A stretch of DNA of 7,818 nt. Origin: Betaproteobacteria bacterium. Lineage in GTDB: Bacteria; Desulfobacterota; Desulfovibrionia; Desulfovibrionales; Desulfovibrionaceae. This document shows, one piece after another, positions 1 through 5,756 of this stretch. Position 1 is the first letter of the stretch, and every line of letters begins with the position of its first letter. A program made the position numbers and the translations under genes. The stretch covers positions 1 through 7,818 of the forward strand of contig WRKB01000267.1 of assembly GCA_009778295.1 (NCBI GenBank), written 5' to 3'. The notes below the pieces were generated by a model. The model was given only the letters and a program-made list of their open reading frames with translations. It was not told the origin of the DNA and did not search any database.

Positions 1-549
1 ATCGACCGCCGTCAAATTATGTATAACGATTTTGTGCTTGTCGGGCCCCAAAACGATCCGGCCGGCATCAGGGGCAAAAGCGTCGCCGAGGCCTTCAAAA
101 CTTTTATGGATAAGAAAATCGTGTTTGTGAGCCGAGGAGATCAGTCCGGCACCCATAAGATGGAGCAGAGTCTGTGGTCTGCCCTGAAGTTGCCCCTGCC
201 TGACAGGGAGAGCTGGTACGTGCAGCTGGGACAGGGTATGATGGCTACCATCAATGCCGCTGCGGAAAAAAACGGCTATACCCTGACAGATCGCGGAACC
301 TGGATCAAGTTTGAAGCCGTACAGAAGGATAAAAACCCTCTGACCATCCTGGTCGAAGGGGATAAGCGCCTGCTCAACCAGTACAGCGTGATGACCGTCA
401 ACCCTGCCAAATGTCCCAAGGTCAAGGCCGAACTTGCCAAAAAATTTGAGGACTGGTGGGTATGCCCTTCGACCCAGAACCACATTGCCGGGTTCAAACT
501 TGAAGGCAAGCAGCTCTTCTTTCCGAATGCCGCGCCTCCCTCACGCTGA
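1..549 (+). CDS. tupA: Tungstate ABC transporter substrate-binding protein TupA (5'-truncated by the window edge)
   Basis: The reading frame is open from base 1 and ends at TGA 547-549; about 182 C-terminal residues are visible, so the signal peptide and N-terminal lobe lie outside the window. TupA is the periplasmic protein that binds tungstate (and less tightly molybdate) and delivers it to TupBC. Seen in the sequence: the family motif NDFVLVGP (nt 25-48) and the ligand-loop motif SRGDQSGTH starting at nt 130. Further on come the GQGM and LTDRGTW blocks and a C-terminal tail ending in a KLEGKQLFFPNA-like stretch, all typical of TupA/WtpA-like proteins. The other oxyanion-binding motif expected near the N terminus (TTTS-like) cannot be checked. 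It is followed by tupB and tupC on the same strand after a 186-nt structured spacer. The first ATG at 19 is internal, not the start. A phosphate-binding PstS-like protein is a less likely alternative, given the SRGD and NDFV motifs and the neighbours. Confidence 0.92.
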   Translation: MDRRQIMYNDFVLVGPQNDPAGIRGKSVAEAFKTFMDKKIVFVSRGDQSGTHKMEQSLWSALKLPLPDRESWYVQLGQGMMATINAAAEKNGYTLTDRGTWIKFEAVQKDKNPLTILVEGDKRLLNQYSVMTVNPAKCPKVKAELAKKFEDWWVCPSTQNHIAGFKLEGKQLFFPNAAPPSR

Positions 550-560
550 CGCTAGGTTTC

Positions 561-579
561 GTCGGAGTGGATCTCCGGC
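561..579 (+). other. Small hairpin just after tupA
   Basis: Bases 561-567 pair with 573-579 (GTCGGAG with CTCCGGC, including one G-T pair) around a 5-base loop, starting 11 bases after the tupA stop. No T run follows, so it is not a normal intrinsic terminator. A likely role, by inference, is protecting the 3' end of tupA mRNA, so that more binding protein than permease is made. Partial attenuation is an alternative. Confidence 0.4.
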
Positions 580-614
580 ATGCGCTGTAAGAGAGACAGG
601 ACAGCAATGGATTG

Positions 615-731
615 GCGGTACCTCAGGTTACTGTCAGACAGAGAAGGCGGGTTTTTTGCGGAAGGGCATTGCAGGAACATGACCGGAGCAAAAAACAAAG
701 CCTGACGAAGTATCACGGCAACCTGAGGCGC
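615..731 (+). promoter_or_regulatory. Structured tupB leader that can sequester the tupB ribosome binding site
   Basis: The tupA-tupB spacer can fold into one nested hairpin. Outer stem: 615-617 with 729-731, a 3-base bulge (618-620), then CCTCAGGTT (621-629) perfectly with AACCTGAGG (720-728), an A-C mismatch, and 631-634 with 715-718 (one G-T pair). Middle: AGGC 645-648 with GCCT 700-703. Inner: GTTTTTTGC 651-659 perfectly with GCAAAAAAC 688-696. The tupB Shine-Dalgarno sequence GAGG (725-728), 7 bases before the ATG, lies in the 3' arm and would be hidden when the outer stem forms. This is direct sequence evidence for structure. A riboswitch-like or protein-controlled switch responding to tungstate/molybdate is inference. 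I do not recognise the molybdenum/tungsten cofactor riboswitch consensus here. A decayed palindromic repeat is an alternative. The T run at 652-657 has no matching upstream GC stem, so a simple terminator is unlikely. Confidence 0.55.
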
Positions 732-735
732 TACA

Positions 736-1431
736 ATGGATTTCTTCACGGAAGGCTTCAAGCAGGCTTGGGTGCTGCTGACATCGTTCGATCCGGAAAC
801 CTTTTCTGCTGTCCTGGCCACGGTGGCATCTACCTGTTACGCCATGAGCGTTTCGCTCCTTATCGGACTGCCGATCGGCTTCGCTTTGGGCTATTACAGG
901 TTTCCCGGCAGGCGCATCCTGCGCATGGCGTCGGATACCCTGCTTGCCTTTCCCACCGTGCTTATCGGCTTGATCGTCTACGGGCTAATCTGCCGTAGAG
1001 GAGTGCTGGGCGATTTCGGCCTCCTGTTCACCCTGCCGGGCATGGCCCTCGGGCAGATCATCCTGGCCCTGCCCATCATCATTTCCCTGGTGGCCCAAGC
1101 GGTGGAGACGCTGGATGCGCGCTGCCGCCAAACCCTGCTCACTCTTGGAGCGAATACCCGTCAGGTGGCCGTGGCGACGATACAGGAGTTGCGCTTTTCG
1201 ATCATTACCGTGAGCATTGCCGCGTTCGGGCGTGTGGTGACGGAAGTGGGCATTGCCATGATGCTGGGGGGAAACATCAAATGGGAAACGCGCACCATTA
1301 CCACGGCCATCGCCCTAGAGACCAACAAGGGCGAATTTGCCCAAGGCATGGCTTTGGGCATTGTGCTGCTGGCCGTGGCGTTTGTATTGAATTTCGCGCT
1401 GAGTTTCACGCGACGCAAGGATCGCGCATAG
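736..1431 (+). CDS. tupB: Tungstate ABC transporter permease TupB
   Basis: This 231-residue inner-membrane permease forms the channel (as a dimer) for tungstate delivered by TupA, powered by TupC. Hydrophobic segments are visible at about residues 25-50, 65-86, 93-123, 160-180 and 203-223. The cytoplasmic coupling loop that contacts the ATPase (EAA-type motif with its conserved glycine) is at about residues 133-155, around TLLTLGANTRQ with Gly138. A charged C terminus (TRRKDRA) ends the protein. The length and the conserved GRVVTEVG and ETNKGEFAQ blocks fit TupB. The start at ATG 736 is supported by GAGG at 725-728, and that ribosome binding site lies in the long hairpin described for 615-731. 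tupC follows after 7 bases. ModB-type molybdate permeases share the fold, but TupA and TupC next door favour tungstate. Confidence 0.93.
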   Translation: MDFFTEGFKQAWVLLTSFDPETFSAVLATVASTCYAMSVSLLIGLPIGFALGYYRFPGRRILRMASDTLLAFPTVLIGLIVYGLICRRGVLGDFGLLFTLPGMALGQIILALPIIISLVAQAVETLDARCRQTLLTLGANTRQVAVATIQELRFSIITVSIAAFGRVVTEVGIAMMLGGNIKWETRTITTAIALETNKGEFAQGMALGIVLLAVAFVLNFALSFTRRKDRA

Positions 1432-1438
1432 CGGGCCC

Positions 1439-2056
1439 ATGAATACGCTGTACAAAGTAACGAATCTTGTGCGCCGTTACGGGGGGCGCACAGCTCTTCA
1501 TCTGCCGGAGCTGACGATCGGCAGGGGAGCGGTTGTGGCCTTGACCGGGCCGAACGGTTCGGGCAAGAGTACACTGTTGCGCACTCTGGCCTTTCTGGAG
1601 CCGCCCGAGGAAGGGAACGTCGCGTTTTTCGGCACGCCCGGCAAATCACCGCGCCAGGAGGCCAGTCTGCTGTTGCAGGAACCTTACCTGCTCAAGCGCT
1701 CTGTCTTTGAGAATGTCGTTTTTGGCCTGCGTGTGCGCGGGCAGAAGAGCAAGCTGGAACACCTCGCCCATGATGCCCTTGCTGAAGTGGATTTTGCGCC
1801 GGACGACATGCTGCGGCGCGGATGGTGGGAACTGTCAGGGGGCGAAAAGCAGCGTGTGGCCCTTGCATCACGGCTGATTTTGAAGCCCCTGGCCTTGCTG
1901 CTGGATGAACCGACTTCCAATGTGGACGCCAAAAGTACGCTGGCTATCCAGAAAGCGGTGGCAAGAGCTGTTGCTAATGGCAGTACGGTGATTGTGGCCA
2001 GTCACGACAGAGCCTGGCTTGAAACATTGGCCGCAAGAGAATTGCGCCTGGAATAA
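1439..2056 (+). CDS. tupC: Tungstate ABC transporter ATP-binding protein TupC
   Basis: This 205-residue ATPase energises the TupB permease. All nucleotide-binding motifs are intact: Walker A GPNGSGKST (residues 37-45), Q-loop Gln80, signature LSGGEKQ (132-138), Walker B ALLLDE (152-157, catalytic Glu157), D-loop SNVD (160-163) and switch His189 in ASHD. It is short for an ABC ATPase and lacks the C-terminal regulatory (TOBE-type) domain found in ModC, which fits the TupC family. The start lies 7 bases after the tupB stop. No good Shine-Dalgarno sequence stands directly before the ATG (the nearest AAGGA is too far upstream), so translation is probably coupled to tupB. It is the last gene of the tup operon, converging on rplL. 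Confidence 0.93.
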   Translation: MNTLYKVTNLVRRYGGRTALHLPELTIGRGAVVALTGPNGSGKSTLLRTLAFLEPPEEGNVAFFGTPGKSPRQEASLLLQEPYLLKRSVFENVVFGLRVRGQKSKLEHLAHDALAEVDFAPDDMLRRGWWELSGGEKQRVALASRLILKPLALLLDEPTSNVDAKSTLAIQKAVARAVANGSTVIVASHDRAWLETLAARELRLE

Positions 2057-2083
2057 GGCCGTCCCGTGCGGGGCGGCCCCTTT
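2057..2083 (+). terminator. Likely terminator of the tup operon
   Basis: Starting on the base after the tupC stop, 2057-2065 (GGCCGTCCC) pairs along its whole length with 2070-2078 (GGGGCGGCC; one G-T pair) around the 4-base loop GTGC, followed by CC and a short TTT. The stem is strong and the T run weak. Read on the - strand, the same stem is followed by TTATT, so it may also stop leftward transcripts coming from rplL. Confidence 0.6.
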
Positions 2084-2094
2084 GCGCCATGTAA

Positions 2095-2145
2095 TTCCAA
2101 TTTTGGAGCAATTTCACTTTGAAATTGCTCCAAATCAAATTGGGA
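2095..2145. repeat. Long palindrome between convergent tupC and rplL (repeat family copy A)
   Basis: A perfect 14-bp inverted repeat, TTTGGAGCAATTTC (2102-2115) and GAAATTGCTCCAAA (2121-2134), surrounds the 5-base loop ACTTT. A second, outer pair of arms is present: TTCCAATTT 2095-2103 with AAATTGGGA-like 2137-2145, one G-T pair. The two arm sets compete for 2102-2103. Neither strand has a proper T run after the stem, so it resembles an intergenic palindromic repeat or mRNA 3'-end/processing element more than a classic terminator. It is only 16 bases beyond the rplL stop. Its - strand sequence resembles the ends of the longer elements after nusG and rpmG, which is why it is grouped with them. 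Confidence 0.6.
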
Positions 2146-2149
2146 CACT

Positions 2150-2539
2150 CTATTTCACTTCGACCACAGCGCCGGCTTCGGTCAGCTGTTTCCTGGCTTC
2201 TTCGGCTTCTTCCTTGGACACGCCTTCCTTGATGGAGGAAGGAGTGGTATCGACTTTGTCCTTGGCTTCCTTGAGCCCCAGGCTGGTCAGAGCGCGCACG
2301 ACCTTGATGACGCCGATTTTGTTCGCGCCGGTTTCCTTCAGAATGACGTCGAATTCGGTCTTCTCCTCTTCTTCGGCAGCAGGTGCGCCGCCGGCGGCGG
2401 GCGCGGCCACCACCATGGCAGCGGCCGGGGCAGCGGCGGAAACGCCAAACTTTTCTTCGAGTTCTTTGATGAATTCGGACAGTTCCAGTACGGTCATGTT
2501 GGAGATAAACTCAACAACCTGTTCTTTGGTCACAGACAT
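2150..2539 (-). CDS. rplL: Ribosomal protein bL12 (L7/L12)
   Basis: This 129-residue stalk protein of the large ribosomal subunit binds L10 as dimers and recruits and stimulates the GTPase factors EF-Tu, EF-G and IF2. The three expected parts are visible: N-terminal dimerisation helices (residues 1-33, rich in Glu/Leu/Phe), an Ala/Pro/Gly-rich flexible hinge (about 34-56) followed by a run of four Glu, and the globular factor-binding domain (about 60-129) containing [20 protein letters not shown] and the [10 protein letters not shown] block. The ATG at 2537-2539 is preceded by AAGGAG (2547-2552), 7 bases away. It follows rplJ by 73 nt. It ends the operon here: the next gene is convergent tupC rather than rpoB. 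Confidence 0.98.
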   Translation of the reverse strand: MSVTKEQVVEFISNMTVLELSEFIKELEEKFGVSAAAPAAAMVVAAPAAGGAPAAEEEEKTEFDVILKETGANKIGVIKVVRALTSLGLKEAKDKVDTTPSSIKEGVSKEEAEEARKQLTEAGAVVEVK

Positions 2540-2612
2540 GTTCGTGCTCCTTGCAGGACAATCTTTGGTTCATGTTGACGGGGGCGGCTTTTGGGGGCGC
2601 GATGCGCCTGGC

Positions 2613-3131
2613 TCAGGCGGCTTTCTTTTCCTCAAGCGCCTTGAGCGCATTGAGCAAACCACGCGGCACATTGGCCAAAAGCGAGACAAATCCGGTGGGA
2701 ACGGCGTTCATCGTGCCAAGCAGGCGAGCAAGCAGCACGTCGCGGCTGGGCAGTCTGGCCAGATCCTCCACCTGGGCGGCGGAAAGAACCTTGCCTTGCA
2801 GACTGCCGTGTCGGACAGCGAAAATCTTGCTGGTCCTGGCAAATTCGCTAAGCGCCTTGGCCATCGGAACCGGGTCGCCAAAACCCAGAGCAATCGCGCA
2901 GTTCTCCTTGAACTTGTCTTTGATGGAATCGTGCGCGCTATCGGTGAAAGCAATCCGCGCCAGGGTATTTTTAACGACAAGATAGCCGCCGCCGACTTCA
3001 CGCAGCTTGACCCTGAGACGCGTCAGCTCTTCCACCGACATACCCTTGAAGTCTGTGACCACCGCAATCGAAGCGGAGATGGCCTGTGCCTTGATCTCCT
3101 CGATCAGAACGGCTTTTTCGGACCTGTTCAC
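2613..3131 (-). CDS. rplJ: Ribosomal protein uL10
   Basis: This 172-residue protein is the base of the L10(L12)n stalk on 23S rRNA and, in many bacteria, represses its own mRNA by binding a leader RNA. The start chosen is GTG at 3129-3131 (protein begins [13 protein letters not shown]), because GAGGAG (3138-3143) lies 6 bases upstream and the length fits the family. The frame stays open upstream to an ATG at 3275, but that extension would read through the L10 leader and has no family similarity. The N-terminal RNA-binding domain holds [17 protein letters not shown] (about residues 24-40) and [10 protein letters not shown] (52-61). The C-terminal helix that docks L12 dimers is at about 137-172 ([10 protein letters not shown] to [13 protein letters not shown]). 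Confidence 0.97.
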   Translation of the reverse strand: MNRSEKAVLIEEIKAQAISASIAVVTDFKGMSVEELTRLRVKLREVGGGYLVVKNTLARIAFTDSAHDSIKDKFKENCAIALGFGDPVPMAKALSEFARTSKIFAVRHGSLQGKVLSAAQVEDLARLPSRDVLLARLLGTMNAVPTGFVSLLANVPRGLLNALKALEEKKAA

Positions 3132-3187
3132 GTGATTCTCCTCACGTTTCGGGTTGTCAGGCGGAAATGCCGAGCCAAAGATTGTGT

Positions 3188-3228
3188 CTGGGCAGGAACA
3201 ATTAAGGCCTGCTCGGCCTCCTGCCGTC
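3188..3228 (-). promoter_or_regulatory. L10 leader: autoregulatory L10(L12) binding site on the rplJL mRNA
   Basis: In the transcript, GGCAGGA pairs perfectly with TCCTGCC (3219-3225 with 3191-3197). Inside is a GGCC/GGCC stem (3215-3218 with 3206-3209) closed by the loop GAGCA, and an asymmetric internal loop TTAATTGT on the 3' side. An outer GGCAGG/CCTGCC helix with an A/T-rich asymmetric internal loop is the layout of the bacterial L10 leader, where L10-L12 binds and represses rplJL translation. It sits 60-97 bases before the rplJ GTG, as expected. The assignment rests on remembered structure and position, not on a covariance-model search. Confidence 0.7.
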
Positions 3229-3352
3229 TTCGACTCGAATTCCTCTTTTCCTCTGCCAGGAGGGTTACCCCTCATAATTCCATTTCACATCAACACGGCG
3301 TCCTGCAATGTCGATGTGCCGGCTGCGGCGAGAGCTTCCGCCCTGCCCCTCA

Positions 3353-3390
3353 AAATGCTTCGCATTTCGGCGCGGCATCCGAAGCCGCGC
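3353..3390 (-). other. Tandem hairpins in the rplA-rplJ spacer
   Basis: A perfect stem GCGCGGC/GCCGCGC (3370-3376 with 3384-3390, 7-base loop) is followed in the transcript by AAATGC/GCATTT (3353-3358 with 3362-3367, 3-base loop) and a run of only four T. Possible partial terminator or RNA-processing signal dividing rplKA from rplJL expression; the function is inferred. Confidence 0.45.
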
Positions 3391-3418
3391 ATTCCAGTCC
3401 TCAATCCAAACTGAAAAA

Positions 3419-3448
3419 ACGTTACATTGAGAATTGGAATACTGTTCT
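3419..3448 (-). repeat. Compact intergenic repeat, copy D (after rplA)
   Basis: In transcript sense it starts AGAACAGTATT 6 bases after the rplA stop and ends TTCTCAATGTAACGT. These two blocks match the two ends of the longer elements after nusG (AGAGCAGTTTT and TCTCAAAGGAACGT) with few differences, but without their roughly 90-base middle. The grouping was made by eye and is tentative. Confidence 0.4.
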
Positions 3449-3454
3449 GAAAGC

Positions 3455-4162
3455 TCAGGCTTCCAGGAACTTCTTTATATCGCCGGTATCAATTTTGAAG
3501 CCCGGCCCCATGGTGGTGGAAACCGCCATGGCCTTCATATACGCGCCCTTGGCCGCAGTGGGCTTCAGGCGGTTGACGGCGTCGAGCAAGGCCTTCAGGT
3601 TGCCGAGGATCTTCTCGGAACCGAAGGATACTTTACCGAGCGGCGCATGCAGCACTCCGGCCTTGTCAACTCTGAAGTCCACCCGGCCTGCCTTGAGCTC
3701 TTTCACGGCGCCAGCCACGTCGAACGTTACGGTGCCGGTCTTGGCATTGGGCATCAGGCCGCGCGGGCCGAGCACCCGACCAATCTGGCCGACCAGGGCC
3801 ATGACGTCCGGGGTAGCCACGGCGGCGTCAAACTCCATCCAGCCTTCTTTGATTTTGGCGACTAAATCTTCAGCTCCGGCGATATCGGCGCCGGCTTCGG
3901 CAGCCTCGCCCTGTTTCTCGCCCTTGCAGAATACAGCCACCCGAACAGTCTTGCCGAGGCCGTGGGGCAGGCTGACGGCGCCGCGCACCATCTGATCGGA
4001 ATATTTCGGGTCAACGCCAAGGCAAATGGCGACATCCACCGTCTCATCGAATTTGGCATAGGAAGCAGACAAGGATTTTGCGACAGCATCCTCAATCGTG
4101 AAACGCTGCTGCAAATCCGTTCCTTCCAGTGCCTTGCGAAATTTTTTCCCATGCTTGGGCAT
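3455..4162 (-). CDS. rplA: Ribosomal protein uL1
   Basis: This 235-residue protein forms the mobile L1 stalk beside the ribosomal E site, helps release deacylated tRNA, and in many bacteria represses the rplKA mRNA. The start at ATG 4160-4162 ([14 protein letters not shown]) matches the family N terminus, with AAAGGA upstream at 7-base spacing. An in-frame ATG 18 codons earlier (4216) would run through a strong hairpin and is rejected. Conserved blocks: [21 protein letters not shown] (split, residues 58-78), [18 protein letters not shown] (128-145), [14 protein letters not shown] (176-189) and [11 protein letters not shown] (215-225). Length is typical. It is separated from rplK upstream by 80 nt containing a hairpin, and from rplJ downstream by the 323-nt leader region. 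Confidence 0.98.
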   Translation of the reverse strand: MPKHGKKFRKALEGTDLQQRFTIEDAVAKSLSASYAKFDETVDVAICLGVDPKYSDQMVRGAVSLPHGLGKTVRVAVFCKGEKQGEAAEAGADIAGAEDLVAKIKEGWMEFDAAVATPDVMALVGQIGRVLGPRGLMPNAKTGTVTFDVAGAVKELKAGRVDFRVDKAGVLHAPLGKVSFGSEKILGNLKALLDAVNRLKPTAAKGAYMKAMAVSTTMGPGFKIDTGDIKKFLEA

Positions 4163-4189
4163 TGGACGATCCTTTTCGTTCTGTATCTC

Positions 4190-4223
4190 CTGCCGGGGTG
4201 CGCATGTGCCATGCACACGGCAG
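4190..4223 (-). other. Strong hairpin in the rplK-rplA spacer
   Basis: CTGCC 4190-4194 pairs with GGCAG 4219-4223, GTG 4198-4200 with CAC 4216-4218, then a C/A mismatch, then GCATG 4202-4206 with CATGC 4210-4214 around a 3-base loop; GGG at 4195-4197 is bulged. That gives about 13 bp ending 27 bases before the rplA start. No T run follows. Candidate processing or translational-control element for rplA; the role is unproven. Confidence 0.5.
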
Positions 4224-4242
4224 TACGGTTGATTTGAGCGAA

Positions 4243-4665
4243 CTATGTAACTTCAATCCCCATGCTGCGCGCCGTGCCCATAATGGATTTAACGGCAGCA
4301 TCAAGGTTTGCGGCATTCAAGTCGGGCATCTTCAGTTTAGCGATCTCTTCCACTTGATTCTTCGTCACGCTGCCGACCTTGTTGCGGTTCGGTTCGCCGG
4401 AGCCTTTCTCGAGTTTGGCGGCTTTCAGCAACAGCACCGGAGCGGGAGGCGTCTTGGTGATGAAGGTAAAAGAACGATCCGCATATACGGTGATGATCAC
4501 CGGAATGATCATGCCTTTTTGATCCTGCGTGCGGGCGTTGAATTCCTTGCAAAAACCCATAATATTCAGGCCGTGCTGTCCCAAGGCCGGCCCGACGGGG
4601 GGCGAAGGATTTGCGGCGCCGGCCGGAATTTGCAATTTGACTTTGGCGACTTCTTTTTTGGCCAT
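4243..4665 (-). CDS. rplK: Ribosomal protein uL11
   Basis: This 140-residue protein binds the GTPase-associated centre of 23S rRNA and, with L10-L12, forms the factor-binding stalk base; in many bacteria it is also needed for RelA activation. Conserved features: [17 protein letters not shown] (residues 22-38) with the proline-rich linker face, the [11 protein letters not shown] segment opening the RNA-binding C-terminal domain (73-83), and the [10 protein letters not shown] terminus. The ATG at 4663-4665 has AAGGA 9 bases upstream. The 161-nt spacer to nusG holds an expanded copy of the intergenic repeat and the GTATACAAA box shared with tuf. The length is that of the family. Confidence 0.98.
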   Translation of the reverse strand: MAKKEVAKVKLQIPAGAANPSPPVGPALGQHGLNIMGFCKEFNARTQDQKGMIIPVIITVYADRSFTFITKTPPAPVLLLKAAKLEKGSGEPNRNKVGSVTKNQVEEIAKLKMPDLNAANLDAAVKSIMGTARSMGIEVT

Positions 4666-4697
4666 CTCACTCTATCCTTAATATTATTTGTATACCT

Positions 4698-4819
4698 GCG
4701 GCACGTTCCTTTGAGATGCGCCGCTCGGCTCTGAAACGAAAACGCATTCTCCCTGCGCCCATGGGGCGGCAACACTTCTCGCTTGCGCCGCCAAAGCAAT
4801 TTCAGCGTAAAACTGCTCT
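4698..4819 (-). repeat. Expanded intergenic repeat, copy B (between nusG and rplK)
   Basis: In transcript sense it begins AGAGCAGTTT 7 bases after the nusG stop, forms an 8-bp hairpin with AAATTGCT (AGCAGTTT/AAATTGCT, one G-T pair), then carries GGCGGCGCAAGCG, and ends GCATCTCAAAGGAACGTGC. GGCGGC (inside that block) can pair with GCCGCC about 16 bases later. Both ends closely match the element at 5837-5959 (a 13-base identical block at 4780-4792 and 5920-5932, and 18 of 22 bases at the other end), while the middle has diverged. The lengths (122 and 123 nt) are almost equal. I do not recognise it as a named element. Confidence 0.55.
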
Positions 4820-4826
4820 CGGCGCA

Positions 4827-5408
4827 TCAGCCCTTGGAAACCTGGACAAAGTCCAGTTCCACCGGAGTCTGTCGCCCGAAAATGGACACCGAAACCCGCA
4901 GTTTGCCTTTATCGTAATTTACGTCTTCTACTATGCCGTTAAAGCCGCCAAAGGGACCATCCACCACACGGACTTCATCCCCGCGCTCAAAGTTGAACTT
5001 GGGACGAGGCTGCTCCTGGCGGGTTTCCATGAGCGTGAGGATGTGCTGCGCTTCGGAATCGCGCATGGGCGCGGGACGGTTTTTGCCGCCTACAAAGCCC
5101 GTCACCTTGGGGATAGACTGCACAAGGTGCCAGGAATAATCCGTCATCACCATACGCAGCATCACGTACCCAGGGTAGAATTTGCGCGTCGTGGTGCGCT
5201 TTTCCCCTCCCTTGGCAAGTTCAATGACCTTTTCCGTGGGCACAACCACTTCTTCAATAAGGCCCTGATCCTGTCCCATGCGCATCATTTCGCGGAGGGT
5301 CTGCTCCACGCGCTGTTCGAAGCCTGAATAGGTATGCACAATATACCAGCGCGCCTTGGGGGCGCTGTCTACAGAAAGGTCTTGCAGTGTCTCGTTCATA
5401 ACTACCAT
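4827..5408 (-). CDS. nusG: Transcription elongation/antitermination factor NusG
   Basis: This 193-residue factor binds RNA polymerase through its NGN domain, suppresses pausing, and links polymerase to Rho or to ribosomal protein S10 through its KOW domain. NGN runs from about residue 20 (ARWYIVHTYSGFEQRVEQ) to about 117, with the FYPGYVMLRMVM strand at 77-88. KOW is at about 139-170 (GDEVRVVDGPFGGFNGIVEDV, split, 143-163). The start taken is ATG 5406-5408, whose A is the last base of the secE TGA stop (TGATG overlap), implying translational coupling. An ATG 3 codons later (5397-5399) and a TTG one codon earlier are alternatives; none has a clear Shine-Dalgarno sequence. The long Glu/Asp-poor N-terminal tail before ARWYIV is not conserved. 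Confidence 0.96.
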   Translation of the reverse strand: MVVMNETLQDLSVDSAPKARWYIVHTYSGFEQRVEQTLREMMRMGQDQGLIEEVVVPTEKVIELAKGGEKRTTTRKFYPGYVMLRMVMTDYSWHLVQSIPKVTGFVGGKNRPAPMRDSEAQHILTLMETRQEQPRPKFNFERGDEVRVVDGPFGGFNGIVEDVNYDKGKLRVSVSIFGRQTPVELDFVQVSKG

Positions 5409-5647
5409 CAAGAAAGGATAAACTGCACCAGCTTGGAAAGGCCAAGATCCACAATACCGAGCAAAAGAGCCGTTACCGCCACAAAGCCGAGTACCACCAA
5501 GGTAGCGGAGCGGGTCTCCTTGAGCGTGGGCCAGCTTACCTTACGCAGTTCGTTGCGGGAATCTTCAACATAGGCAACAAAACGGGCGATCTGGCTGCCA
5601 ATCCCGTCTTTTTTCTCATCAGACGCCACGGTTACTTTCTTTGTCAT
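5408..5647 (-). CDS. secE: Preprotein translocase subunit SecE
   Basis: This 79-residue, single-span inner-membrane protein clamps SecY in the SecYEG protein-conducting channel. A charged cytoplasmic N terminus (residues 1-32) leads to the family signature ELRKVSWPTLKET (33-45), which forms the amphipathic helix, and then one transmembrane helix at about 49-74. This is the minimal single-helix form, as in most bacteria outside the enterics. The start at ATG 5645-5647 has only a weak AAGG about 12 bases upstream. The gene lies 32 nt after tRNA-Trp, and its stop codon overlaps the nusG start by one base. Confidence 0.96.
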   Translation of the reverse strand: MTKKVTVASDEKKDGIGSQIARFVAYVEDSRNELRKVSWPTLKETRSATLVVLGFVAVTALLLGIVDLGLSKLVQFILS

Positions 5648-5679
5648 AACACATCATTACCTTAAAACATAAGGAACAC

Positions 5680-5756
5680 TGGCAGGGCAGGAGGGATTCG
5701 AACCCCCAACTTGCGGTTTTGGAGACCGCCGCTCTAACCGTTGGAGCTACTGCCCT
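5680..5756 (-). tRNA. tRNA-Trp (anticodon CCA)
   Basis: A complete cloverleaf of 77 bases including an encoded CCA (5680-5682). Acceptor AGGGCAG (5750-5756) pairs with CTGCCCT (5684-5690), discriminator G; anticodon stem GCGGT/ACCGC with loop CTCCAAA gives anticodon CCA; T loop TTCGAAT. It reads UGG codons. It lies between rpmG and secE and must be cut out of the polycistronic transcript by tRNA-processing enzymes. Confidence 0.97.

Larger units (their letters stand above)
3132..3454 (-). other. rplA-rplJ intergenic leader region (323 nt)
   Basis: This non-coding stretch is rich in hairpins. In transcription order: the compact repeat copy D (3419-3448) just after the rplA stop, a 7-bp GC hairpin (3370-3376 with 3384-3390), an adjacent 6-bp hairpin AAATGC/GCATTT (3353-3358 with 3362-3367), a 5-bp hairpin with a GTAA (GNRA-type) tetraloop (3260-3264 with 3269-3273), and the L10-binding element (about 3188-3228) before the rplJ start. 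I found no convincing sigma-70 promoter by eye, although an internal promoter before rplJ is common in other bacteria. The two hairpins at 3353-3390 could be an attenuator or RNase III-type processing site; the 4-base T run after them is too weak to call a terminator. Confidence 0.6.

Noticed and set aside
632..642. CTGTCAGACAG palindrome in the tupA-tupB spacer as an operator
   Set aside because: It is a short, odd-length palindrome with no second copy and no promoter nearby; I cannot support a regulator site.
612..998. 128-codon + strand frame covering the tupA-tupB spacer and the tupB start
   Set aside because: It overlaps tupB in another frame and passes through the hairpin region; no ribosome binding site or recognisable protein.
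1161..1649. 162-codon - strand frame opposite tupB/tupC
   Set aside because: Arg/Pro/Ser-rich shadow translation of well-defined tup genes.
3132..3275. Upstream ATG (3275) extending rplJ by 48 codons
   Set aside because: The extension lies in the L10 leader, and a GTG with an ideal GAGGAG site gives a protein of normal length.
1992..3995. 667-codon open frame on the + strand running across tupC end, rplL, rplJ and rplA
   Set aside because: It is antisense to three certain ribosomal protein genes, its translation is low-complexity and has no family similarity, and GC-rich coding DNA often leaves such open frames.
4163..4216. Upstream ATG (4216) extending rplA by 18 codons
   Set aside because: The family N terminus MPKHGKK starts at 4162 with its own ribosome binding site, and the extension would read through a hairpin.
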